From assembly GCF_900102315.1 (NCBI RefSeq), contig NZ_FNBL01000011.1, forward strand, positions 1 to 64,000: a DNA stretch of 64,000 nucleotides. Direction: 5' to 3'. Origin of the DNA: Celeribacter baekdonensis. Its GTDB lineage: Bacteria > Pseudomonadota > Alphaproteobacteria > Rhodobacterales > Rhodobacteraceae. How positions within the stretch are numbered: position 1 is the stretch's first letter; every line of letters starts with the position of its first letter. Positions 18,448-26,358 of this stretch are shown one piece after another. The notes below the pieces were generated by a model. It was not told where the DNA came from. It saw nothing but the letters and a program-made list of their open reading frames with translations, and did no database searches. Position numbers and translations under genes: made by a program.

Positions 18448-19398
18448 ATGCTCAAATCTCTACTTCTCGGTGCTGTGCTTGGAACGAGCCTGATCGCCTC
18501 TGCATCGGCGCAGGACTATCCGACACAGGACATTGATCTTGTCGTGCCTTTCGATCCGGGCGGAAGTGTCGACGTCACCTCCCGCTTGCTTGCGGAGGCC
18601 GCAAACAAATACCTCGACGGCGTGAGTGTTGTCGTCTCAAACCGCGCCGGTGGCGGCGGCGTTGTGGGGCAGAGCTTTGTCTCAAAGGCCAAACCCGATG
18701 GCTACACGGTTCTGGCGATGACCAGTTCCGTCGTGACAAACCCACAGCTCAAAGGCGCGCCCTATAATATCGAAGATTTCACGCCGGTTGCCGCCTATAA
18801 CCTTGACCCGGAAGTGATCGCCATCCCGGCCTCTTCGCCGTTTCAAACCATTGACGATTTTGTTGCCGCCACCAAAGACCGCCCGTTGAATATCACCGTG
18901 GCCGGGATCGGCACATCGCACCATATGGCGGGTCTCGCGCTGACTTCCGCTGCGGGTCTTGAGTTCAACTACATCCCCGCCAATGGCTTTGGTGAACAGC
19001 TTCAAGCCGTTGTGGGCGGTCATGCCGATGGTGCGTTCTGGCCGATGGGCGAAGCGATGGTCCACGCCGAAGCGGGCACCGTGCGCATTCTTGCCATTGC
19101 CTCTGATGCGCGTGATCCGAATTTCCCGGATGTGCCGACCTTTGAAGAAGCCGGATTGAACATCCCGATCTGGGCAACCTTCCGGGGCTGGGCTGTGCCC
19201 GCGGGCACTTCGGACGACACCGTGTCTTTCCTGTCCGATCTTCTCAAAAAGGTGTTTGAAGACGACACCTACCAAGAGAAAATGGCCGCCGCTGGTTTTG
19301 ATCCGATCTATCGCGATGCGGCAAATTTCCAGTCGATCATCACGGCCTATTCCAATCAGGTTGTGCCAATCATCGAGGACAATGGCCTCGCGAAATAA
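18448..19398 (+). CDS. tctC: TctC-type solute-binding protein of a tripartite tricarboxylate transporter
   Basis: 316 residues with a clear Sec signal peptide (LLLGAVLGTSLIASASA|QDYP). The family motifs YPTQDIDLVVPFDPGGSVDVTSR and NRAGGGGVVGQSFVSKAKPDGYT are intact. TctC proteins (Bug family) bind carboxylates in the periplasm and deliver them to TctAB. The gene starts after a good GGGAG ribosome site and opens an operon that ends with sulfur-metabolism genes, so the ligand may be a sulfur-containing carboxylate rather than citrate. Confidence 0.93.
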   Translation: MLKSLLLGAVLGTSLIASASAQDYPTQDIDLVVPFDPGGSVDVTSRLLAEAANKYLDGVSVVVSNRAGGGGVVGQSFVSKAKPDGYTVLAMTSSVVTNPQLKGAPYNIEDFTPVAAYNLDPEVIAIPASSPFQTIDDFVAATKDRPLNITVAGIGTSHHMAGLALTSAAGLEFNYIPANGFGEQLQAVVGGHADGAFWPMGEAMVHAEAGTVRILAIASDARDPNFPDVPTFEEAGLNIPIWATFRGWAVPAGTSDDTVSFLSDLLKKVFEDDTYQEKMAAAGFDPIYRDAANFQSIITAYSNQVVPIIEDNGLAK

Positions 19399-19494
19399 CG
19401 CAGGCTGCGACAAACATCCTGCTTGTGCTGATCACGTCCGCCCAACTGAGCGGCGGGCGGGGTTGGCTTTCTGAAACTTTGTGCTGAGGTAGTC

Positions 19495-19980
19495 ATGCCG
19501 ACTTCTGTCAAATCCGGGATGGCCACACGGCGTATCCTGAGCGACGTATATGTGTGGACGGGTGCTGTTCTGTTTGCCTTCGGGGCGGGGGCCGTATATC
19601 TCGCCATGGGCTTTGATCCCACCTCTCGGACCTTTCCCTTGGTGGTCTCGATCATCATGATGCTCGCAGGCGGCGGCGTCTTTTTACAGGCCCTCTCGTC
19701 CCACGAACACCGACCCCTCCCGCTGCATGAATTCGGCACCATCGGCTTGGCCGTGATCGCCATCGTGCTGTGGGGGCTGGGGCTGGCGTTTGGTTTGGGC
19801 TTTTTGTTGTCCACGATCGCTTTGATGATGGCGATGCTTTGGCTGTCCGGGCTGCGCACCCCGGTGCGGGCCCTGGCGATTTCCTGTGTGATCGCGGTTG
19901 TGGCCTATGGCCTGTTTGTGATGGTGCTGAACGTGCATCTTCCGTCGTCTTTCCTCTCCTTTATCGCGCCGGGGCTTTAA
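19495..19980 (+). CDS. tctB: TctB-type small membrane subunit
   Basis: 161 residues with four hydrophobic segments (TGAVLFAFGAGAVYLAMGFDP; FPLVVSIIMMLAGGGVFLQAL; IGLAVIAIVLWGLGLAFGLGFLLSTIALMMAML; ISCVIAVVAYGLFVMVL), the TctB pattern. It lies 97 bases after tctC and 2 bases before tctA. Confidence 0.88.
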   Translation: MPTSVKSGMATRRILSDVYVWTGAVLFAFGAGAVYLAMGFDPTSRTFPLVVSIIMMLAGGGVFLQALSSHEHRPLPLHEFGTIGLAVIAIVLWGLGLAFGLGFLLSTIALMMAMLWLSGLRTPVRALAISCVIAVVAYGLFVMVLNVHLPSSFLSFIAPGL

Positions 19981-19982
19981 CC

Positions 19983-21536
19983 ATGGATCAGATTGCTCTC
20001 GGGTTTTCCGAACTTTTGCAGCCTGCCGTTTTGATGATGCTGACCATCGGCGTCTTCGCCGGTCTGGTTGTCGGCTCCATCCCCGGCGTGAATGACAATA
20101 TCGCTTTCGCGGTCTTTATCCCGTTTTCCTTCAACCTTCCGGCGGAACAAGCACTGGCCTTGATGGTTGGGATTTACTGCGCCGCCGCTGCCGGAGGAGC
20201 AATCCCCGCGATCATGATCCGCGTGCCCGGCACCGCCTCCGCGCTTTTGACCACGATCAATGGCAATGCCATGGCCCGCAAAGGGCAAGCCGGTCAGGCG
20301 CTGTCTATTGCGATGGTTTCCTCTGTGGTTGGGGGGCTTTTGAGTGCCTTGGTGCTTTTGGTTTTCGCCCCTGCTCTGGCCAAGGTCGCCCTGCGCTTTG
20401 GTTATGTCGAAAACGCGGCGCTGACCATTTTGGGGCTGTCCAGTGTGGTGGGGCTTTTGTCCGGCAATGTCCTCAAGGGCGTGATTTCCGCCATGTTGGG
20501 TCTTTTGATTTCCACCATCGGCTACAGTCAGGTGACCGGCTATCCGCGCTACACTTTCGGCAGCATCAACCTCATTGAGGGTATTCCCTTCGTGCCGATG
20601 CTTGTTGGCCTTTTTGGAGTGGCCGCTGTGTTCGACCTTCTGCGCGATCAAGCGCAAGAGCGGCGTGAGAATACCGAAGCCGAAAAATTGCCCGAGATCG
20701 GCTCGATGCGCCTTGGCCGCAGATTGATCCGCCGCCTCATTCCGACATGGCTGACCAGCGCGGCGATCGGCAATTTTATTGGTGTTTTGCCCGGTGCCGG
20801 GATGCTTATGGCCATTTACATCGCCTATGATCAGGCCGGTCGCCGGTTTCGCAAACATTTCGCCGGACGCAAAGGCGAAGCCAATTGGGACGAAGGCGCG
20901 CCCGAGGGCATCGCCGCACCCGAAGCCGCCAACAATGCCGTCACCGCCAGTTCCATGGTGCCGCTTTTGTCGCTGGGCATTCCGGGCAACTCGACCTCGG
21001 CACTGTTTATTGGCGCGATGGCTTTGCACGGTCTGGTGCCCGGACCCCTGCTGTTCACGCAGCATGCCGATATTGCCTGGATGATCATGGTCGCCTTTTT
21101 GGCCTGCAACATCATCATGGGGCCCGCCGCCTATATCGTGATCCGCACCGTGTCGCGGGTGATCTTTTCCATTCCCAAAAACGTGATGGTCGGCGTCATC
21201 GTTTTGCTCTGTCTGCTTGGGGCCTATTCCGATGGCAACAACCTGTTCAACATCTGGGTTGCGCTTGGTGCAGGCGCCGTCGCCTATCTCATGAAGATCG
21301 CGAATATCCCGCTTGGCCCCGCCATTCTTGGCCTTGTTTTGGGCGGGCAGATGGAAGCCTCCATCGCCAATTCGCTCTCCATCTCTCGTGGCGATTGGTT
21401 GGTCTTTGTTGACCCGGTCAATCACCCGATCAGCGCTGTCATGTTGCTGGCCGCCCTGTTGATGTGGGTCGCCCCCGCACTGCGCGGTTTGCGCCACATG
21501 CGCGCCAATCGGTTCGCCAAAGGACAACGCTCCTGA
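19983..21536 (+). CDS. tctA: TctA-type large membrane subunit
   Basis: 517 residues with about 12 membrane helices. Family motifs include GVFAGLVVGSIPGVNDNIAFAVFIPFSF near the N terminus, where TctA usually has GxxxGxxPGLG, plus PEGIAAPEAANNAVTASSMVPLLSLGIPGNSTSALFIGA. The frame is open upstream into tctB, but the ATG at 19983 gives the normal TctA N terminus. It forms the translocation channel with TctB. Confidence 0.93.
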   Translation: MDQIALGFSELLQPAVLMMLTIGVFAGLVVGSIPGVNDNIAFAVFIPFSFNLPAEQALALMVGIYCAAAAGGAIPAIMIRVPGTASALLTTINGNAMARKGQAGQALSIAMVSSVVGGLLSALVLLVFAPALAKVALRFGYVENAALTILGLSSVVGLLSGNVLKGVISAMLGLLISTIGYSQVTGYPRYTFGSINLIEGIPFVPMLVGLFGVAAVFDLLRDQAQERRENTEAEKLPEIGSMRLGRRLIRRLIPTWLTSAAIGNFIGVLPGAGMLMAIYIAYDQAGRRFRKHFAGRKGEANWDEGAPEGIAAPEAANNAVTASSMVPLLSLGIPGNSTSALFIGAMALHGLVPGPLLFTQHADIAWMIMVAFLACNIIMGPAAYIVIRTVSRVIFSIPKNVMVGVIVLLCLLGAYSDGNNLFNIWVALGAGAVAYLMKIANIPLGPAILGLVLGGQMEASIANSLSISRGDWLVFVDPVNHPISAVMLLAALLMWVAPALRGLRHMRANRFAKGQRS

Positions 21537-21570
21537 CGCCGCACCCTATTTCATTCAAGGAGGACCTTTC

Positions 21571-22176
21571 ATGTCCATCACACCCAACCCCGATCTTTCC
21601 ACCACACGCGCAGAGGCGGTGCGCGCGCTCATCACGACCACGCGCGCACGCTTGGGCGGCGGGGGTTTGACCCGCGATCTGCTTGATCACATCCGGAAAG
21701 ACGTGGCGGATTTGGCCGCACAAACCGATTTCTGGACCGATCCCATCTATGCGCCGCCCGAGGGCGATGAGCGTCAGGCGCGCTATTTGATCGGCGCCGA
21801 AGAGGGCACGGGGATCTCGCTCTATCTCAACGTCATGCGGTCCGGCAAAAAAATCCCGCCGCACGATCACACCACTTGGGCCTGCGTTGCGGCCGTTCAA
21901 GGCGGTGAACACAACACGCTTTATGATCGCCTGGATGATGGCACCATCGAAGGCTATGCAGACCTTGCCGTGCGTGAGGTTGTCGAAATCCGCCCCGGCA
22001 CCTCGGTGGCGTTGATGCCCGATGACATTCACAGCGTTGAAATCCGGGGGGATCAGATCATCCGCCACCTGCATTTCTATGGCCGCCCGCTTGAAACCCT
22101 GTCAGAGCGCAAAGCCTTTGATTTGGACAACAACACTTACAAAATCATGGCCGTTGGCGTGAAAACACGGACCTGA
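21571..22176 (+). CDS. Cysteine-dioxygenase-like cupin (thiol dioxygenase)
   Basis: 201 residues; ribosome site AAGGAGG before the ATG. The cupin motif PPHDHTTWACVAAVQGGEH supplies H98 and H100, and DDIHSVE supplies H154, the three-His Fe(II) site of cysteine dioxygenase and 3-mercaptopropionate dioxygenase. These enzymes add O2 to a thiol to give a sulfinate. Its place between a TctCBA importer and a rhodanese/C-S lyase pair supports a thiol substrate. Which thiol (cysteine, mercaptopropionate, mercaptosuccinate) cannot be read from the sequence. Confidence 0.75.
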   Translation: MSITPNPDLSTTRAEAVRALITTTRARLGGGGLTRDLLDHIRKDVADLAAQTDFWTDPIYAPPEGDERQARYLIGAEEGTGISLYLNVMRSGKKIPPHDHTTWACVAAVQGGEHNTLYDRLDDGTIEGYADLAVREVVEIRPGTSVALMPDDIHSVEIRGDQIIRHLHFYGRPLETLSERKAFDLDNNTYKIMAVGVKTRT

Positions 22177-22186
22177 TCAGGAACAG

Positions 22187-23779
22187 ATGATGCCAATTGA
22201 AATGATTTCCGCCACCGCGCTAAAAGCAATTTTAGCGGGCTCAGAAGAATATGCCTTTCTTGATGTTCGCGAACACGGACAATATGGCGAAGGCCACCCG
22301 TTTTTCTGTGTGAATGCACCCTATAGCGTGATCGAAACATGCGTGCCGGTCTTGGTGCCGCGCCGTGACGTCCTTTGCATCTTGATGGATGATGGCGATG
22401 GTGTGGCCGACCGGGTTCATGCACGGATGACGCAGATGGGCTACAGCACCCTGCGGGTCCTCGACGGCGGGGCACCGGGGTGGGCGGCGGCGGGGTATAC
22501 GTTGTTCAAAGGCGTCAATGTCCTGTCCAAAAGCTTTGGCGAATTGGTCGAACATGCCAATGAGACCCCCTCCATTTCCGCCGAAGAGCTGCGCGGGATG
22601 CAGGCGGCGGGTGGACCTTTGGTTGTGCTCGATGGCCGCAGCCCAAAAGAGTTTCACAAAATGTCTTTGCCGGGGGCGCAATCCTGTCCCAATGCCGAAC
22701 TCGCCTATCGTCTGCCGGAACTTGTCCCGGATGACAGCACTCCGGTTGTGATCAACTGTGCCGGGCGGACTCGTTCGATCATCGGCGCGCAGTCTTTGCG
22801 CAACCTTGGCTTAAAAAATCCAGTGTTTGCCCTGCGCAATGGCACCCAAGGGTGGCGTTTGGCGGGCTTAGATCTTTGTCACGGCGAAGTGGCGCAGCCA
22901 CAGCCCGCTCTTGACGCAGCGGGGGAGGCGTTGGCCGCAGAGCGGGCCAAGGCATTGATCCGCCGGTTCAACCTGACCACGGTGTCGCCCTCTGATTTGG
23001 ACGCCATGCGCAGAGATAGAACCCGCACCACCTCTCTCTTGGATGTGCGCACCGAAGAGGAATATCTGAGGGCGCATTGGCGTGGTGCGCGCCATGCGCC
23101 GGGCGGACAGTTGGTGCAAGCCACCGATGAGTTTTTGGGAACGCGCAATGCCCGGATTGTGCTCAGCGATGATGTCGGTCTGCGCGCCGCGGGCACGGCG
23201 GTCTGGCTCATGGGCATGGGGCACGACGTCTATATCTTAGATGCCGATGCGCGCACAGGCTCCGAGACCGGACCAGAACCCCGCCCGACTGTCTCGCTGC
23301 CCCAACAGATTGCCCTGACCGATCTGGCACAGGCGGTGTCACAAGGTGCGCGGCTCTATGATGCGTCCCGCGGGATGAGTTATCGCGAGGCGCATATTGA
23401 CGGTGCGACATGGGTGACGCGGGCGCGCCTCAGCGTAACAGACGCAGGTCCCGCCCCGATTGTTGTCATCGGTCAAAGTACCGATCTCGTTTTCGGCGTG
23501 ATGCAGCGCTTGACCGAGCTTGGTGCGACGGAGGTCTCTGGCTGTGTGAGCACGCCGGAACAGTGGCGCGCGGTTGGATATACAGTGGTGGCCACGCCCT
23601 ACATTCCAGAGGAAGCGGACTGCATCGACTTTTTGTTCTTTGTTCATGATCGTCACAACGACAATCTTGAATCCGCACGTCAGTATCTTGCCTGGGAGCT
23701 GAACCTGCTGGGGCAACTCGACGTCCAAGAACGGGCTGCGCTCAATCCACTGATGGCAACAGAACCGGAGGCCGTGTGA
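22187..23779 (+). CDS. Four-module rhodanese-like protein with one active-site Cys
   Basis: 530 residues. Four rhodanese-like modules follow one another: ~5-105 (FLDVREHGQYGEGH; no catalytic Cys in CILMDDGDG), ~125-225 (VVLDGRSPKEFHKM; active loop CAGRTRS with C191), ~270-360 (LLDVRTEEEYLRAHW; loop SDDVGLRA) and ~380-475 (LYDASRGMSYREAHI; loop GQSTDLVF). The C-terminal ~50 residues are a separate helical tail. Only module 2 can form a persulfide; the others may bind partners. It begins 10 bases after the dioxygenase gene, and the lyase gene starts 1 base after its stop. Confidence 0.85.
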   Translation: MMPIEMISATALKAILAGSEEYAFLDVREHGQYGEGHPFFCVNAPYSVIETCVPVLVPRRDVLCILMDDGDGVADRVHARMTQMGYSTLRVLDGGAPGWAAAGYTLFKGVNVLSKSFGELVEHANETPSISAEELRGMQAAGGPLVVLDGRSPKEFHKMSLPGAQSCPNAELAYRLPELVPDDSTPVVINCAGRTRSIIGAQSLRNLGLKNPVFALRNGTQGWRLAGLDLCHGEVAQPQPALDAAGEALAAERAKALIRRFNLTTVSPSDLDAMRRDRTRTTSLLDVRTEEEYLRAHWRGARHAPGGQLVQATDEFLGTRNARIVLSDDVGLRAAGTAVWLMGMGHDVYILDADARTGSETGPEPRPTVSLPQQIALTDLAQAVSQGARLYDASRGMSYREAHIDGATWVTRARLSVTDAGPAPIVVIGQSTDLVFGVMQRLTELGATEVSGCVSTPEQWRAVGYTVVATPYIPEEADCIDFLFFVHDRHNDNLESARQYLAWELNLLGQLDVQERAALNPLMATEPEAV

Positions 23780-23780
23780 C

Positions 23781-24956
23781 ATGAGACGCGAAACGAAACT
23801 CTGTCATTACGGCCAGACCTCGCGACCGAGTCCGGCAAACCCGCCCGTTGTGCGCGCCTCGACCATTTTGCACGATACGGTCGAAAGCTACCGTGCCATC
23901 AAAAAGGCGCGGGAAAACGACGACTATGTGCTGTCCTATGGGCGGCGCGGCACGACCACAGCGCATGCGCTGATGGAGGCAATCGCGGATCTTGAAGGTG
24001 GCGATGGGGCATGGCTCTATCCGACCGGCGTTGCCGCGATTTCCGCGACGCTGATGGCGCTGTTGCGCCCCGGCGATCATCTTTTGTTGGTCAATACGAT
24101 CTTTGGCGCGACGAAAACTCTCTGCGATGAGGTCCTGTCGGAATTTGGCGTGAGCTATGATCTCTTTCCCTCCGGCACCACGGATGTGACGCCCTATGTC
24201 CAAGACAACACCCGCCTCGTTTTCGTGGAATCCCCCGGTTCGCAAACCTATGAAATCATGGACCTGCCCGGATTATGTGACACGGCCCATGCCGCCGGTC
24301 TCGTCGTTGTTGCGGACAACACCTATGGCTCCGGCTGGCTGTATCGCCCGCTTGAACTGGGGTGCGATGTGTCGATCATTGCCGGCACGAAATATCTTGG
24401 CGGACATGCCGATGTGATGATGGGTGCAGTCAGTGCGCGGGGCGATGCCGCCGCAAAACTGCGCAAGGCCAGCCACCTCACCGGGCAAATCCTTGCCCCC
24501 GATGAAGCCTATGCCACGCTGCGCGGAATGCGCACGTTGCCCTTGCGACTTGAACGGCATGGCCACAATGCGCGCAAACTTGCGGACTGGTTCACCCACC
24601 GTCCTGACGTGCTGCGCGTTTTGCATCCCAGTCTGCCCGATCATCCGGGGCATGCGATATGGGCGCGCGATGCCTGCGGGTCGAACGGATTGTTGAGCGT
24701 GGTCTTTGCGCCGGGGATCGACAGCGACGTCCTTCTCAACAGCTTGACTTTGTTTGGGATCGGCAGCAGTTGGGGCGGGTTTGAAAGCCTCGCCATGCCG
24801 ATCACGCCAGAGCGCAACCGCGCGTCTTTGGCCGGACTGCCGCAGGAGGCCCAGATCGTCCGGTTTCATGCGGGGCTTGAGCATGTGGATGATTTGATCG
24901 CAGATTTGGACATGGCGCTCACCATGGCGCTCACCACGATGACGGCAAAAGGGTAA
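23781..24956 (+). CDS. Cystathionine beta-lyase-type PLP enzyme (C-S lyase)
   Basis: 391 residues of the Cys/Met-metabolism PLP fold-type I family. Landmarks: YGRRGTTTAHALMEAIADLEGG, the substrate/PLP loop VVADNTYGSGWLYRPLELG, and the Schiff-base Lys in AGTKYLGGHADVMMG (K204). The C-terminal SSWGGFESL is typical of cystathionine beta-lyases. It would cleave a C-S bond in a sulfur amino acid. It may supply the thiol or sulfide used by the neighbouring rhodanese and dioxygenase; a general MetC role is the alternative. Confidence 0.87.
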   Translation: MRRETKLCHYGQTSRPSPANPPVVRASTILHDTVESYRAIKKARENDDYVLSYGRRGTTTAHALMEAIADLEGGDGAWLYPTGVAAISATLMALLRPGDHLLLVNTIFGATKTLCDEVLSEFGVSYDLFPSGTTDVTPYVQDNTRLVFVESPGSQTYEIMDLPGLCDTAHAAGLVVVADNTYGSGWLYRPLELGCDVSIIAGTKYLGGHADVMMGAVSARGDAAAKLRKASHLTGQILAPDEAYATLRGMRTLPLRLERHGHNARKLADWFTHRPDVLRVLHPSLPDHPGHAIWARDACGSNGLLSVVFAPGIDSDVLLNSLTLFGIGSSWGGFESLAMPITPERNRASLAGLPQEAQIVRFHAGLEHVDDLIADLDMALTMALTTMTAKG

Positions 24957-24962
24957 GCTCGG

Positions 24963-25979
24963 ATGCAGCTCGGATCTTCTAAGGTCTCATTGAAACTCTC
25001 GACGTTTTTCAAAGAGAATATAAAAGGCTTTCTGGTGTCAGCCCTCGTCGCTGTTGCCGCAAAATTCCTGTCCGAACATTACGGTGCCCCCGCCATGCTG
25101 CTGGCGCTTTTGCTTGGGATCGCGATGAATTTCCTTTCAGATGATCCGCGCACCCATGCCGGGATTCATTTCACCGCCCGCACCGTGCTGCGCCTTGGCG
25201 TGGCGCTTTTGGGCGTGCGCGTGAGTTGGGAGATGTTGCGCGATCTGGGGCCGGAGGTGATCGCCTGGGTCATTTTGGGGGTGTTTCTCACCATTGGCTT
25301 TGGCGTGTTTTTGGCGCGCCTTCTTGGGCGCAGTACGGATTTTGGCCTGTTGACCGGCGGATCGGTTGCCATTTGCGGGGCCTCTGCCGCAATGGCGATT
25401 GCCGCCGTTTTGCCCGCACGCGAAAACGATGACCGCGATCTGACATTTACCGTCTTGGGCGTCACAGTGCTTAGCACTGTAGCAATGATCATCTACCCGG
25501 TTCTGGTGCAGCTTTTTGGCTTTGATGCAGAGACCGCCGGGATTTTCCTTGGGGCCACTATCCATGATGTCGCCCAAGTTGTCGGTGCAGGGTTTTCCGT
25601 CTCTGATGAGGTCGGTGAAGTGGCCGTTTTGGTCAAACTGATCCGCGTTTCCATGCTCGCGCCCGTGGTCCTTTTGCTGGCTCTGCGCGTGCGTCAGGCT
25701 TTGGCTTCGGGTGAAAAACATCGGCCTAAAATTCTGCCGGGTTTCTTGCTCGGATTTGCGGGGCTGGCCTTGCTCAACTCCCTTGGCGTGATCCCCGACG
25801 TGATGCGCTCGCTTTTGACCGAACTGTCTGGCTGGGCGCTTTTGGTTGCCATTGCGGCCGTCGGCATCAAAACCTCGCCGCGCAGCATCATCGCGGTGGG
25901 CGGCACCGCCATCATGATGATCGTGGCAGAAACCATTTTCCTCGCGCTTTTCGTGTTTGGCGTGGTGATGTGCCTGTAA
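24963..25979 (+). CDS. YeiH-family membrane protein (putative sulfate/sulfite exporter)
   Basis: 338 residues, about 10 hydrophobic helices. Family motifs: AMLLALLLGIAMNFLSDDPRTHAGIHFTARTVLRLGVALLGVRVSW, LTGGSVAICGASAAMAIAAVLP and FLGATIHDVAQVVGAGFSVSDEVGEVAVLVKLIRVSML. Members of this family (UPF0324) sit in taurine and sulfonate operons and are thought to export sulfate or sulfite. It is the last gene of the operon, six bases after the lyase, and would dispose of oxidised sulfur. Confidence 0.88.
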   Translation: MQLGSSKVSLKLSTFFKENIKGFLVSALVAVAAKFLSEHYGAPAMLLALLLGIAMNFLSDDPRTHAGIHFTARTVLRLGVALLGVRVSWEMLRDLGPEVIAWVILGVFLTIGFGVFLARLLGRSTDFGLLTGGSVAICGASAAMAIAAVLPARENDDRDLTFTVLGVTVLSTVAMIIYPVLVQLFGFDAETAGIFLGATIHDVAQVVGAGFSVSDEVGEVAVLVKLIRVSMLAPVVLLLALRVRQALASGEKHRPKILPGFLLGFAGLALLNSLGVIPDVMRSLLTELSGWALLVAIAAVGIKTSPRSIIAVGGTAIMMIVAETIFLALFVFGVVMCL

Positions 25980-25986
25980 TTGGCCG

Positions 25987-26002
25987 TGGCACCGGTGATG
26001 CA
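25987..26002 (+). promoter_or_regulatory. Candidate -24/-12 (sigma-54) promoter, near consensus
   Basis: TGGCACcggtgaTGCA: the GG and GC pairs are spaced as in the TGGCACG-N4-TTGCW consensus. It begins 8 bases after the yeiH stop, about 357 bases before the carboxylase operon start. A 7-bp inverted repeat follows immediately (TGTTGAC 26006-26012, GTCAACA 26047-26053). It could be a second promoter of the operon or chance. Confidence 0.4.
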
Positions 26003-26209
26003 AACTGTTGACCATGCGTCCGTGTTGCGATCCGCCTACAGTGAATGTCAACACTGTCTGATTGTCGGTCACGCCGCGTTGCGGCATGTCTTGAAATCGA
26101 ACGCAGCGCTTTCCCTGGGCAATGTTTCACACCCATGCGTGAATGATAAATCATTATAAAACAAATAGTTAATAAAATTTATCCTTCTTTTTCTCCCTTT
26201 TTCACGGGC

Positions 26210-26225
26210 TGGAAAAGAACCTGCT
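26210..26225 (+). promoter_or_regulatory. -24/-12 (sigma-54-type) promoter of the ketone carboxylase operon
   Basis: TGGAAAAGAACCTGCT: GG and GC pairs at the invariant spacing, 134 bases before the first gene. A near copy (TGGAATGAAACCTGCT, identity continuing downstream) lies before cobW at 36680. Both an AcxR-type activator and a sigma-54 factor are encoded nearby. Predicted start of transcription is near 26236. Confidence 0.65.
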
Positions 26226-26358
26226 TCCCTTTGGATAGGATCGACGGTCCGGCCAAAGGGAGAGGAGCCCCCATGGCCACAGCGACCGTGATCCCGGCGT
26301 AAGACACGCTCTGTACCGCAGGTTCACTGCGCAACAAGGATGGGAGGAGAGATGCACG

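Noticed and set aside
19977-21527. A 516-codon minus-strand frame opposite tctA
   Set aside because: His/Gln/Gly-rich, no motif, complementary to a clear TctA membrane protein.
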